NCBI RefSeq assembly: GCF_001244735.1
Contig: NZ_LN868937.1
Location: 1,272,945 to 1,336,944 of the forward strand
DNA length: 64,000 nt
Direction: 5' to 3'
Origin: Bacillus andreraoultii
GTDB lineage: Bacteria; Bacillota; Bacilli; Bacillales; Caldibacillaceae
The position numbers and the translations under genes are program-made. Shown here in pieces: positions 1 to 9,510 of the stretch. The notes beneath the pieces are model-generated. The model worked only from the letters and a program-made list of their open reading frames with translations. It made no database searches and was not told the origin of the DNA. Every line of letters starts with the position of its first letter. Within the stretch, counting starts at the first letter, position 1.

Positions 1-1
1 A

Positions 2-2464
2 ATGGCATTAGCAGGATTGAATGATCATATGCATCTTGCAAAAGTTGCTTACGAAGAAACAAAAAAAGGTGTATATGAAGATAAAATTATTAAAAACATG
101 TTTGCAACCGAGTATATTTATCACAGCATTAAATACGATAAAACCGTTGGAATCATTCATGAAGATGATAATGAAGGGATAGTTGAAATAGCAGAGCCAG
201 TTGGAGTCGTTGCTGGTGTAACACCTGTAACAAACCCGACATCAACAACAATGTTTAAATCATTAATTGCGATTAAAACTCGTAACCCAATAATATTTGC
301 ATTCCATCCATCAGCACAACAATCAAGTAAAGAAGCAGCAAAAGTATTGTTAGAAGCCGCTGTTCGTGCAGGTGCTCCAGAAAATTGTATTCAATGGATT
401 GATACTCCTTCAATGGAAAAGACAGACTACTTAATGAAACATCCGGGCGTGTCACTTATCCTTGCTACAGGTGGATCAGCAATGGTTAAAGCAGCATATA
501 GTTCTGGAAAACCAGCTTTAGGTGTTGGACCTGGTAACGTTCCTTGCTATATTGAAAAATCAGCAAACATTAAACGGTCAGTGAATGACTTAATCCTATC
601 AAAAACTTTTGACAATGGAATGATCTGTGCCTCTGAACAAGCAGTCATAATTGATAAAGAAATTTATGATCTTGTTAAACAAGAATTAATTGCTAATAAT
701 TGTCACTTCTTAACAAAAGATGAAAAGAAAAAAGTAGAGAAATTTGTAATGAAAGAAAATGGTAGTGTAAATCCAGCTGTAGTTGGCCAATCTGCTTATA
801 AAATTGCGAAAATGGCTGGTGTAGATGTTCCTGAGAATACAAAAATTCTTATTGCTGAAACAGTAAAAGTCGGGCCAGAAGAACCATTATCTGGGGAAAA
901 GCTAAGTCCAGTATTAGCTTGCTTCAAGGTGAAAAATTCTGATGAAGGTATTGAGCGTGCACTGCAAATGCTTCATTACAATGGTATGGGTCACTCAGCG
1001 GTTATTCACTCTCAAAATGAAGACGTAATTCTTGAGTATGGAAGAAGAATGAAAGCTGGCCGTGTAATTATTAACCAACCTTCATCTCAAGGTGGAATCG
1101 GTGATATTTATAATGCATATATTCCATCATTAACACTTGGATGTGGAACTTACGGCGGTAACTCAGTATCTACAAACGTTGGTACATTCAACTTAATTAA
1201 TAAAAAAATAATGGCTAAGAGACGTGTAAATATGCAATGGTTTAAAATTCCACCAAAAATTTACTTTGAAAAAAACTCAACACAATATCTATCAAAAATG
1301 CCTGATATTACTAGAGCTTTTATCGTAGCAGATAAAGATATGGTAAGACTAGGTTATGTCGATAAAGTTCTTTACTATTTAAGAAAACGACCTGATTATG
1401 TTCATAGTGAAATTTTCACAGACGTTCAAACCGAACCTTCCGTAGATACAGTAATGAAGGGTGTCGAACAGATGATGAATTTCCATCCAGATGTTATTAT
1501 TGCTCTTGGTGGTGGCTCTGTTCTTGATGCAGCAAAAGGCATGTGGCTTTTCTATGAACATCAAGAAATTGAGTTTAATGGTGCAAAACAAAAATTCATG
1601 GATATTCGGAAACGGATTTACAAATTCCCTGAACTAGGTAAAAAATCGAAATTAGTATGTATCCCAACAACATCTGGTACAGGTTCTGAAGTAACATCCT
1701 TCTCAGTTATTACAGATGATGACTTAGATATTAAGTATCCATTAGCTGACTATGAATTAACGCCAGACGTTGCAATTATTGATCCAACATTTGTTATGTC
1801 ATTACCAAAATCCATTACAGCTGATACAGGAATGGACGTTCTAACTCACGCGATTGAAGCATATGTATCGAACATGGCTAACGATTTTACAGATGGGCTA
1901 GCAATTAAAGCCATTCAACTTGTTTTTGAATATTTACCAAGAGCTTATCATCATGGTAACGACGAATTAGCAAGAGAAAAAATGCATAACGCATCAACAA
2001 TTGCAGGAATGGCTTTTTCTAACGCATTCCTTGGCTTAAACCATAGTATCGCTCATAAACTTGGTGGAGCATTTGGAATTCCACATGGTCGAATGAACAC
2101 AATTCTTCTACCACATGTAATCCGATACAATGCTAAAAAACCAACAAAATTTGCAACGTTCCCTAAATATGAACATTTCATTGCTGATGAACGTTATGCA
2201 GAAATTGCAAAAAGTCTTGGATTACCTGCTCGTACGACAGAGGAAGGCGTTGAAAGTTTAGTGAATGCAATTATAAAATTGGCAAAAGAAATTAATATAC
2301 CAATGAGCATGAAAGAAAATGGTGTACAAGTAGAGGATTTGGAAGAACAAATCACTGAGCTAGCTGATAAAGCATTTGAAGATCAATGTACGAATGCCAA
2401 TCCAAAACTACCATTAATCTCTGAAATTGAAGAAATAATTCGCCAAGCTTATCAAGGAGTATAA
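2..2464 (+). CDS. adhE: Bifunctional acetaldehyde-CoA/alcohol dehydrogenase AdhE (5' end missing)
   Basis: AdhE reduces acetyl-CoA to acetaldehyde and then to ethanol, regenerating NAD+ during fermentation. The 820 visible residues lack roughly the first 45-50 of a family of about 870, because the gene runs off the left edge. The N-terminal half is an aldehyde dehydrogenase with its catalytic Cys at residue 209 (GMICASEQ). The C-terminal half is an iron-dependent alcohol dehydrogenase with the nucleotide motif [11 protein letters not shown] from residue 503 and the metal-binding stretches [10 protein letters not shown] and [19 protein letters not shown] strong terminator follows. Its presence points to a facultatively fermentative organism. 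It sits directly upstream of ruvA, where B. subtilis has bofC. Confidence 0.96.
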   Translation: MALAGLNDHMHLAKVAYEETKKGVYEDKIIKNMFATEYIYHSIKYDKTVGIIHEDDNEGIVEIAEPVGVVAGVTPVTNPTSTTMFKSLIAIKTRNPIIFAFHPSAQQSSKEAAKVLLEAAVRAGAPENCIQWIDTPSMEKTDYLMKHPGVSLILATGGSAMVKAAYSSGKPALGVGPGNVPCYIEKSANIKRSVNDLILSKTFDNGMICASEQAVIIDKEIYDLVKQELIANNCHFLTKDEKKKVEKFVMKENGSVNPAVVGQSAYKIAKMAGVDVPENTKILIAETVKVGPEEPLSGEKLSPVLACFKVKNSDEGIERALQMLHYNGMGHSAVIHSQNEDVILEYGRRMKAGRVIINQPSSQGGIGDIYNAYIPSLTLGCGTYGGNSVSTNVGTFNLINKKIMAKRRVNMQWFKIPPKIYFEKNSTQYLSKMPDITRAFIVADKDMVRLGYVDKVLYYLRKRPDYVHSEIFTDVQTEPSVDTVMKGVEQMMNFHPDVIIALGGGSVLDAAKGMWLFYEHQEIEFNGAKQKFMDIRKRIYKFPELGKKSKLVCIPTTSGTGSEVTSFSVITDDDLDIKYPLADYELTPDVAIIDPTFVMSLPKSITADTGMDVLTHAIEAYVSNMANDFTDGLAIKAIQLVFEYLPRAYHHGNDELAREKMHNASTIAGMAFSNAFLGLNHSIAHKLGGAFGIPHGRMNTILLPHVIRYNAKKPTKFATFPKYEHFIADERYAEIAKSLGLPARTTEEGVESLVNAIIKLAKEINIPMSMKENGVQVEDLEEQITELADKAFEDQCTNANPKLPLISEIEEIIRQAYQGV

Positions 2465-2504
2465 TCATTTTATAGTTCATAAATCGTCATCATGTATCCT
2501 TGTT

Positions 2505-2556
2505 GAAGAGGACAGGCTTTTAGGAATGATCCTATAGACCTGTCCTCTTCTCTTTC
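2505..2556 (+). terminator. Rho-independent terminator of adhE
   Basis: Inverted repeat GAAGAGGACAGG (2505-2516) / CCTGTCCTCTTC (2539-2550), followed by a short pyrimidine run (TCTTTC). The loop carries a second small palindrome (TAGGAATGATCCTA). It lies about 40 bp after the adhE stop and ends before the ruvA ribosome binding site. Confidence 0.85.
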
Positions 2557-2607
2557 ATTCCAAAAATGTGGTAAAATGATAGGCAGCAATAATAGGGAGA
2601 GGATTTT

Positions 2608-3207
2608 GTGTACGAGTATATTATTGGGACCTTAGAATATGTAAGCCCTCAGTATATCGTTGTTGAAAATAACGGAATTGGCTATCAAATCTTAACACCG
2701 AATCCGTATACGTTTAGTTTAGAACAACAAAAACAAAAAATATATACATATTTTCATGTTCGGGAAGACGCACAATTACTATATGGGTTCAAAACTTTAG
2801 AGGAAAAGGAGTTTTTTATTAAATTGATTAATGTATCTGGCATTGGTCCAAAAGGTGCATTAGCCATATTAGCTGCCGGCGAACCAGGTCAGATCGCCCA
2901 CGCAATAGAACAAGAAAATGAGAAGTTTTTAACGACCTTTCCTGGTGTTGGTAAAAAAACTGCTCGGCAAATTATTCTCGACTTAAAAGGGAAACTTCAT
3001 GAATTTATAAATGATTTTCCAGAAGATATGGAAAGCGAAAGTAACGATCGACATGACGATCATGAACGACAAGAAGCCATTTTAGCTTTAGAAGCTTTAG
3101 GATATTCTAATAAGGAAGTAAAAAAAGCTATGCGTCACTTACAACAGGAAAAATTGACGACCGATCAATTTATTAAATTAGCGCTAAAAGAGTTATCGGG
3201 TTTTTAA
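2608..3207 (+). CDS. ruvA: Holliday junction branch migration protein RuvA
   Basis: RuvA binds Holliday junctions as a tetramer and loads the RuvB motor in recombinational repair. The 199-aa product has the N-terminal OB fold (MYEYIIGTLEYVSPQYIVVE), the tandem helix-hairpin-helix region (ISGIGPKGALAIL around residue 77, FPGVGKKTARQIILDLKGK around 111) and a C-terminal RuvB-binding domain. The start is GTG at 2608 with GGGAGAGG 5 bases upstream, and it gives the family-standard MYEYI N-terminus. Unlike the tight ruvAB operon in many bacteria, ruvB follows only after a 359-bp gap filled by a dispersed repeat, so the two may be separately transcribed. Confidence 0.97.
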   Translation: MYEYIIGTLEYVSPQYIVVENNGIGYQILTPNPYTFSLEQQKQKIYTYFHVREDAQLLYGFKTLEEKEFFIKLINVSGIGPKGALAILAAGEPGQIAHAIEQENEKFLTTFPGVGKKTARQIILDLKGKLHEFINDFPEDMESESNDRHDDHERQEAILALEALGYSNKEVKKAMRHLQQEKLTTDQFIKLALKELSGF

Positions 3208-3307
3208 ATTATTAGGAGAGTAAAAAATTTGCAATCTTTACTTAACGCGTCAGTGTATAAGAAAAACTTCGGCAATATTTCGCGCAACCAAATATAGTTT
3301 TTTCGGT

Positions 3308-3506
3308 TAGCTAATAGGAAAGTATTCATTTTCCAATTTCTACTTTCCAATACAAATAGCGCACAAGGAAGGCTCTAGCAGCATTACATCAATTCCAAAA
3401 ACTCTCATTTCGGCGAACTCTAGGCTCTTTGGTTGGGCTAAAGGTTCGGACCCTAAGTTTACTTTTTCTATCGTCTAAAGGTTCGAGCCTTGTGTTTTCT
3501 TTAAAA
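3308..3506 (+). repeat. Dispersed intergenic repeat, copy A (ruvA-ruvB gap)
   Basis: Copy of a repeat also found at 7660-7756 (reverse), 19893-20055, 26526-26680, 33209-33370 and 48004-48172. Shared blocks here are GCTAATAGGAAAGTATTC, CCAATTTCTAC, GCGCACAAGGAAGGCTCTAG, CGGCGAACTCTAG and a 3' CCTTGTG. TAGGAAAGTA can pair with TACTTTCCAA nearby. This copy has about 45 extra bases in its 3' half, with a duplicated CTAAAGGTTCG. A TTTTTT run lies just upstream (3299-3303), although no clear terminator hairpin precedes it. The rest of the 3208-3566 gap shows nothing else recognisable apart from the ruvB ribosome binding site. Confidence 0.8.
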
Positions 3507-3566
3507 CAATATTCGTCATGATATTGATTTCGATCGCTAACTTAATCAGTTGAAGGGGGGATTACA

Positions 3567-4568
3567 GTGGAAGAACGAATGGTTTCAGACCAAGCAGATA
3601 GTGAGGAGTTATCTTTAGAGCAACATTTACGTCCCCATTCATTTGATCAATATATTGGACAAGAGCATGTAAAAAACAACTTGAAAATATTTATTGAAGC
3701 TGCCAAGATGAGAATGGAAACGTTAGACCATGTTTTACTTTACGGACCACCTGGCTTAGGGAAAACAACGTTAGCTGCGATTATAGCAAATGAAATGGGC
3801 GGTAATTTACGAACGACTTCAGGACCAGCGATTGAACGGCCAGGTGATCTTGCAGCAATTTTAACAGCAATTGAACCAGGGGATATACTTTTTATTGATG
3901 AAATTCATCGCCTAAATCGTTCCATTGAAGAAGTGCTATATCCAGCGATGGAAGACTTTTGCCTCGATATTGTGATTGGGAAAGGGGCAAGTGCGAGGTC
4001 AATTCGAATTGATCTACCTCCTTTTACGTTAGTAGGAGCAACAACTCGTGCTGGTGCTCTGTCTGCACCACTGAGAGATCGCTTTGGAGTATTGAGTCGA
4101 CTAGAGTATTATAAACCAGATGAGCTACAAGAAATTATCTACCGAACCGCGACAATATTAGAAGCAGAAATTGCTGATGATGCTGCAGAAGAAATTGCTT
4201 TACGTTCCAGAGGCACGCCACGTATTGCCAATCGATTGTTAAGACGGGTTCGAGATTTTGCCCAAGTAAAAAGTAATGGCAATATTACATCCTCATTAGC
4301 AAAAGAAGCACTAGATCTTTTACAAGTAGACCGACTTGGGTTAGATCATATCGACCATAAATTATTAAAAGGGATCATTGAAAAGTTTAAAGGTGGTCCT
4401 GTTGGTCTCGAAACAATTGCTGCAACAATTGGCGAAGAAGCGGGAACAATAGAAGATGTATATGAACCATATTTACTGCAAATTGGTTTTCTCCAACGGA
4501 CCCCAAGAGGAAGAGTTGTCACACATGCAGTTTACGAACATTTTCAAATGGAGGTTCCAAAAACATGA
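3567..4568 (+). CDS. ruvB: Holliday junction branch migration DNA helicase RuvB
   Basis: RuvB is the hexameric AAA+ motor that drives branch migration together with RuvA. The 333-aa protein is full length. It has Walker [10 protein letters not shown] (about residues 60-68), Walker [11 protein letters not shown] (about 110-119), sensor 1 GATTRAG, the arginine-finger region APLRDRFG and a C-terminal winged helix ([24 protein letters not shown]). The start is GTG at 3567, preceded by AAGGGGGG. Its stop overlaps the next start codon (ATGA at 4565-4568), which suggests translational coupling to the DUF2905 gene. Confidence 0.98.
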   Translation: MEERMVSDQADSEELSLEQHLRPHSFDQYIGQEHVKNNLKIFIEAAKMRMETLDHVLLYGPPGLGKTTLAAIIANEMGGNLRTTSGPAIERPGDLAAILTAIEPGDILFIDEIHRLNRSIEEVLYPAMEDFCLDIVIGKGASARSIRIDLPPFTLVGATTRAGALSAPLRDRFGVLSRLEYYKPDELQEIIYRTATILEAEIADDAAEEIALRSRGTPRIANRLLRRVRDFAQVKSNGNITSSLAKEALDLLQVDRLGLDHIDHKLLKGIIEKFKGGPVGLETIAATIGEEAGTIEDVYEPYLLQIGFLQRTPRGRVVTHAVYEHFQMEVPKT

Positions 4569-4771
4569 CAGGCATCGGCAAATTATTGATGACGATTGGT
4601 GGAATCATTTTTCTCATAGGGTTACTTATGCAATTTATCAAGATTGGAAAATTACCTGGAGACATTATTATTAATAAGGGAAATACAACTTTTTATTTTC
4701 CGATTATGACATCAATTGTATTGAGTGTCATTCTTTCGGTTATATTTTTTATTATCAATAGATTTAGATAG
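4565..4771 (+). CDS. DUF2905 family small membrane protein
   Basis: A 68-aa protein with two predicted hydrophobic segments (about residues 8-25 and 42-63) joined by a conserved-looking polar link ([21 protein letters not shown]). This matches the DUF2905 family found between ruvB and queA in many Bacillaceae. Function is unknown. The start codon overlaps the ruvB stop (ATGA) and queA begins 15 bases after its stop, so it belongs to a ruvB-DUF2905-queA unit. Confidence 0.88.
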   Translation: MTGIGKLLMTIGGIIFLIGLLMQFIKIGKLPGDIIINKGNTTFYFPIMTSIVLSVILSVIFFIINRFR

Positions 4772-4786
4772 AAGTTGGTGGAAATA

Positions 4787-5815
4787 ATGAAACTAGAAGA
4801 TTTTGATTACGAATTACCAGAAGAACTAATTGCACAAACTCCATTGAAAGATCGAGCAAGTAGCCGGTTAATGGTTGTTGATAAAAAGACAGGTGAGATT
4901 GAACATCGTAAATTCGCTGATATTATTCAATACTTAAATCCAGGAGATTGCTTAGTACTAAATGATACAAGGGTTATGCCAGCAAGATTGTTTGGTGAAA
5001 AGAAAGATACGGGGGCTCATGTTGAAGTTCTTTTACTAAAACAAATTGAAGGAGACCGGTGGGAAACATTAGTCAAGCCAGCTAAAAGAGTAAAAGTAGG
5101 AACGGTTTTAACATTTGGTGAAGGAAAACTAATCGCAAAATGTATAGATGAATTAGAGTACGGTGGAAGAATATTCGAATTTCAATACGATGGTATTTTT
5201 TATGAAATATTAGATGAACTAGGTGAGATGCCACTACCTCCATATATAAAAGAACGATTAGAGGAGAAAGACCGGTATCAAACTGTTTATGCACGCGAAA
5301 TTGGATCGGCCGCAGCACCGACGGCAGGTCTTCATTTTACGGAAGAATTATTAGCTGAGATTAAGAAAAAAGGTGTACATGTTTCGTTTATTACTTTGCA
5401 TGTTGGTCTTGGTACGTTCCGGCCTGTGAATGTAGATGTTATTGAAGAACACGAAATGCATGCAGAATTTTATCATATGACAGAAGAGACTGCACAGTTG
5501 TTAAATCATGTGAAGACAAGTGGTGGTCGTATTATTTCTGTTGGAACGACTTCGACAAGAACACTTGAAACAATTGCTTCAAGACATGAAGGAAAATTTG
5601 TTGCAGAAAGTGGTTGGACAGAGATTTTTATTTATCCAGGCTATGAATATAAGGCGATTGACTGTTTAGTGACGAACTTTCATTTGCCAAAATCAACACT
5701 TATTATGCTAGTAAGTGCATTAGCTGGTCGTGATACGATTTTACATGCTTATCATACAGCTGTGCAGGAACGATATCGCTTTTTCAGCTTTGGTGATGCA
5801 ATGTTTATTAAATAA
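4787..5815 (+). CDS. queA: S-adenosylmethionine:tRNA ribosyltransferase-isomerase QueA
   Basis: QueA transfers and isomerises the ribosyl moiety of AdoMet onto preQ1 in tRNA, forming epoxyqueuosine at G34 of GUN-anticodon tRNAs. It acts after Tgt, the next gene. From ATG 4787 ([22 protein letters not shown] upstream) the protein has 342 residues, the usual family length; an upstream in-frame GTG at 4775 looks like part of the ribosome binding site instead. Family signatures include [12 protein letters not shown], the ERY/RYQTVYA region, [10 protein letters not shown] and GTTSTRTLE. Confidence 0.97.
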   Translation: MKLEDFDYELPEELIAQTPLKDRASSRLMVVDKKTGEIEHRKFADIIQYLNPGDCLVLNDTRVMPARLFGEKKDTGAHVEVLLLKQIEGDRWETLVKPAKRVKVGTVLTFGEGKLIAKCIDELEYGGRIFEFQYDGIFYEILDELGEMPLPPYIKERLEEKDRYQTVYAREIGSAAAPTAGLHFTEELLAEIKKKGVHVSFITLHVGLGTFRPVNVDVIEEHEMHAEFYHMTEETAQLLNHVKTSGGRIISVGTTSTRTLETIASRHEGKFVAESGWTEIFIYPGYEYKAIDCLVTNFHLPKSTLIMLVSALAGRDTILHAYHTAVQERYRFFSFGDAMFIK

Positions 5816-5873
5816 CATTGAAGGTCACCCTAGATAAAGAATGATTTACTGGAATGAATATGTTCTAATATAG

Positions 5874-7067
<1,194 letters not shown>

Positions 7068-7088
7068 TAGTGAAAGGAGGAAAATAAA

Positions 7089-7364
7089 TTGGGTCAATCA
7101 GCATATAGTATTATCATGTTAGTTGTTATGTTTGCTATCTTTTATTTCCTTTTGATTCGTCCGCAACAAAAGCGTCAAAAAGCAGTTCAACAGATGCAAG
7201 CGGGTCTTGAAAAAGGAGATAAGGTAGTAACTATTGGCGGACTTCACGGTTTTATCGATTCAATGGATGATAGCACGGTTGTTATTAAATGTGGTGATGG
7301 AAGCCGTCTTACATACGACCGCAGCGCAATTCGCGATGTAGTTGAAAAATCAAATAATTCATAA
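7089..7364 (+). CDS. yajC: Preprotein translocase accessory subunit YajC
   Basis: A 91-aa membrane protein with one N-terminal transmembrane segment (about residues 5-22) ending in the signature FYFLLIRPQQKRQK, then a small cytoplasmic domain (GDKVVTIGGLHGFI). YajC associates with SecDF in the Sec holo-translocon. The start is TTG 7089 with AAAGGAGG upstream. A terminator follows the stop. secDF lies 4 kb downstream on the same strand, separated by an accessory region. Confidence 0.96.
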   Translation: MGQSAYSIIMLVVMFAIFYFLLIRPQQKRQKAVQQMQAGLEKGDKVVTIGGLHGFIDSMDDSTVVIKCGDGSRLTYDRSAIRDVVEKSNNS

Positions 7365-7374
7365 CTACCATTTA

Positions 7375-7412
7375 CCCAGTCCTATTTGTAGGTACTGGGT
7401 TTTAATTTTTCT
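7375..7412 (+). terminator. Terminator after yajC
   Basis: Stem ACCCAGT (7375-7381) with ACTGGGT, short loop with an inner TAT/GTA pairing, then TTTTAATTTTT. It closes the queA-tgt-yajC transcript. Confidence 0.88.
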
Positions 7413-7477
7413 GTATGAGAAAACGTCTTTGAAGTCAACAAACCATTTGATTTGCCTATTTTTGAAAAAAAGGAGTG

Positions 7478-7632
7478 AACTTCGGAACTAATGCTTCAAC
7501 TTCGGAAATATAAGGAACAACTTCGGAAAAAACGCGCCTATCTTCGGAAATAAAAATCATAACTTCGGAAAAAGGTTGCCATCTTCGGAAAAAAGTCTTG
7601 AACTTCGGAAATACGGCTTTAACTTCAGAAAA
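7478..7632 (+). repeat. Eight-unit TTCGGAA array with 20/21-bp period
   Basis: The core CTTCGGAA occurs at 7480, 7500, 7521, 7542, 7563, 7583 and 7603, with a variant CTTCAGAA at 7623. Start-to-start distances are 20, 21, 21, 21, 20, 20 and 20. The fuller unit is A(A/T)CTTCGGAA(A) and the remaining 10-11 bases differ between units. TTC-G-GAA is itself a hyphenated palindrome. Units are close to two helical turns apart, so they face the same side of the helix. The mixed 20/21 spacing shifts reading frame, which argues against a protein repeat. It lies between the yajC terminator and a reverse copy of the dispersed repeat. Function is unknown. Confidence 0.9.
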
Positions 7633-7659
7633 ACATAAATTCATTCCAAACGGTCACCA

Positions 7660-7756
7660 TAAAAAGATACACAAGCCTTTGCGAAGTGAGAGACAAGAGC
7701 TCACTTGATAAGAAAGACAGTTTTTCGGCTTTTGTAGCTACTAGAGTCTTCTTATT
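7660..7756 (-). repeat. Dispersed intergenic repeat, shortened reverse copy
   Basis: Read on the minus strand, this stretch runs GCTAATA, then GAAGACTCTAGTAGCTAC, AAGCCGAAAAACT, TCTTTCTTATCAAG, TCACTTCGC and AAGGCTTGTG, matching copies B and E. The block between GCTAATA and AGGAAG seen in other copies is missing, as if deleted internally. Its 5' end abuts the T-run of the minus-strand terminator of the yrzE-like gene. Confidence 0.78.
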
Positions 7757-7790
7757 AGCAAAAAAGCAAGCTTGAATTTCTTAAGCTTGC
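7757..7790 (-). terminator. Terminator of the yrzE-like gene
   Basis: On the minus strand GCAAGCTT (7783-7790) pairs with AAGCTTGC around 7766-7773 and is followed by TTTTTT. The stop codon of the yrzE-like gene (7781-7783) lies inside the stem, so the last codons and the hairpin overlap. Confidence 0.85.
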
Positions 7791-8170
7791 CGAGAATGGT
7801 TACCAATGATATTTACACCAAGGATGCCACCCATGATCGCAGTTACTGTAAAGCAAATATAGTAAATCAATTGTTCAAAATTAAATACAGAATCAAATCC
7901 TAAATATTGAAACATAAAATTAATTCCAGTGTATAAAAATCCTGTTAATGCTCCAAGAAGCCATCCTTTTTCTTTACCACGTCCACCGGCAACAAAACCA
8001 CCGATAAACAAAGACACGAAAGAAATAATCGTGATGACTAAGTTCAGTTGGATTTCTTGAACTGATGTAAACTTCAGAATCAGTGAAAATATTAAGCTAC
8101 AAAATGCAGCAACTACATAAATGACACCTAATCCAATTAAAACAGAAATACCCAACCTTCTTGAATCCAT
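7781..8170 (-). CDS. TIGR04086 family membrane protein (YrzE-like)
   Basis: A 129-aa integral membrane protein with four predicted transmembrane segments (about residues 8-32, 42-62, 70-90 and 100-120) and a glycine-rich turn GGFVAGGRGKEKGWLLGALTG. It matches the TIGR04086/YrzE family, which sits between yajC and the DUF421 gene in B. subtilis too. Function is unknown. It has its own minus-strand orientation and terminator. A reasonable ribosome binding site (GGGGGAGA) precedes the ATG at 8168-8170. Confidence 0.85.
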   Translation of the reverse strand: MDSRRLGISVLIGLGVIYVVAAFCSLIFSLILKFTSVQEIQLNLVITIISFVSLFIGGFVAGGRGKEKGWLLGALTGFLYTGINFMFQYLGFDSVFNFEQLIYYICFTVTAIMGGILGVNIIGNHSRQA

Positions 8171-8572
8171 ATCTTCTCCCCCAAAACTTGTATTTTTTTA
8201 TCTATCGGTACAAGCATATTCACGTTGGAGATGAATTAGAATACATTTTACAAAAACTTCATCAATTCAAGAGTTAAATCAGAAATTATCTTCAAAAAAC
8301 CAACGATAATTAATGGAAATGGTGAGTCTCCAAAAAGGAGACTATTTTAAGTTTGTGAGGTTGCAAAAACGACGATGTATTGTAATTTGATTGAAAAAAT
8401 TGGTATCCTATGCGGTGTGAAAATTGTTTGAATGGCTTCATCAGAAGTGAATCATGTTAATAATAGCTAAAAACCTGTGATTCTGTAACAAGTCAAATAA
8501 CACGAAACGAAATAAGAATAAAAAGCCATGTGTTGAAGCAAAATATTTTGAGGACGAAATGGAGGCAGCAAA
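8171..8572. other. Intergenic region with a terminator-like hairpin
   Basis: About 400 bp between divergent genes. The only clear structure is AGTCTCC (8325-8331) / GGAGACT (8337-8343), followed by ATTTTAAGTTT, a terminator-like hairpin on the plus strand with no evident gene before it. It could end a short unrecognised transcript or be a relic. The GGAGG ribosome binding site of the DUF421 gene is at the right end. No convincing small gene was found. Confidence 0.45.
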
Positions 8573-9214
8573 ATGGATATTTATATGAACCTAATTTTAC
8601 GTACGGTTTTCGTTTACTTGTTAATTGTAATTATTTTTCGGATTATGGGGAAAAGGGAAATCGGTGAGTTAAGTATCATTGATCTTGTTGTATTCATTAT
8701 GATTGCAGACATTGCAGTAATTAGTATAGAAGAACAAAATGAACCATTATTCCAACCGTTAGTTCCAATGGGAATACTCGTTATTGTCCAAGTTCTTTCA
8801 GCCTTTTTTTCCTTACGTAGTCGAAAATATCGAAAGCTCATTGATGGAGAGCCGACAATAATTATAAAAAACGGCAAAATTAATGAAAAAGAAATGAAAA
8901 AGGAAAGATATAATTTTGATGATTTATTAATGCAATTACGAGAACAACAAATTCGTTATATTTCAGACGTAGAATTTGCTATCCTTGAGCCAACGGGAAA
9001 ACTATCTGTACTAAAAAAAGAAAAAAATAAAAAAGGGCATACAGTTGGTCTAATTGTGAATGGTCAAATTCAAGAAGATAAACTTAGTGAACTTAATATA
9101 TCTAAAGAATGGTTATTAAATGAGATATATAAAAGAGGTTATAAAAAATTGGAGGAAGTTTCCTTCTGTAGTTATGAAAACGGGAAATTGCATATCGATA
9201 AAAATGACTTGTAA
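8573..9214 (+). CDS. DUF421 family membrane protein (YetF/YrbG-like)
   Basis: A 213-aa protein with three N-terminal transmembrane segments (about residues 5-25, 37-52 and 58-78) and a cytoplasmic C-terminal domain containing the family signatures RIMGKREIGELS, IADIAVISIE, GEPTIIIKNGKI and LLMQLREQQIRYISDVEFAILEPTGKLSV. DUF421 proteins occur in spore formers (several YetF-type paralogues). The molecular function is not established here. The start ATG 8573 follows GGAGG by 7 bases. It lies alone between long intergenic regions. Confidence 0.9.
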   Translation: MDIYMNLILRTVFVYLLIVIIFRIMGKREIGELSIIDLVVFIMIADIAVISIEEQNEPLFQPLVPMGILVIVQVLSAFFSLRSRKYRKLIDGEPTIIIKNGKINEKEMKKERYNFDDLLMQLREQQIRYISDVEFAILEPTGKLSVLKKEKNKKGHTVGLIVNGQIQEDKLSELNISKEWLLNEIYKRGYKKLEEVSFCSYENGKLHIDKNDL

Positions 9215-9510
9215 AGTTCATTTTATTCAATGGACTCCCCCCTTTTTCTAGTGGGGGACGAATGTAAAATAACTCAACGATATAGTAGGGGGTTAAACCC
9301 CGAATGACTTGTGGCGAAACAAAAGTGTGGCAGTCTGAGTGACAAATATCGTGTTGGCCTAAAGCCTCTAGCCTTGATTTCTCAGAGGAAGCCCTTCTTT
9401 AAGTTCGAGAAAAATCGGATGCAAACGTGGCTTAGGTGTTTGATAAACTTGGCTGCCTCAAACATGGATTTGTATTATCCGTTTGAGGACAGCCATTTTA
9501 TATATCATAT
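9215..9510. other. Intergenic region with an inverted repeat
   Basis: Convergent gap between the DUF421 gene and the spoVB-like gene. CTCCCCCC near 9234 can pair with GGGGGA near 9253, a weak hairpin just after the DUF421 stop. A better inverted repeat is GGCTGCCTCAAAC (9451-9463) / GTTTGAGGACAGCC (9481-9494), followed on the plus strand by ATTTTATATA; it probably serves as terminator for one or both genes. The 70-codon open frame across it lacks coding features. Confidence 0.55.

Noticed and set aside
7478..7632. CRISPR-like array
   Set aside because: Repeats are only 8-10 bp with 10-12-bp interspaces, far below CRISPR dimensions, and no cas genes are nearby.
7456..7644. Minus-strand 62-codon frame with apparent seven-residue repeats (FSEV, PKF)
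   Set aside because: It arises from the 20/21-bp DNA array; the repeat falls in different frames (SEV, PKF, RR), there is no ribosome binding site and no family resemblance.
8188..8277. Short frame ending HVGDELEYILQKLHQFKS upstream of the DUF421 gene
   Set aside because: Only a TTG start inside the ribosome binding site region of the opposite gene and no SD; not supportable as a gene.
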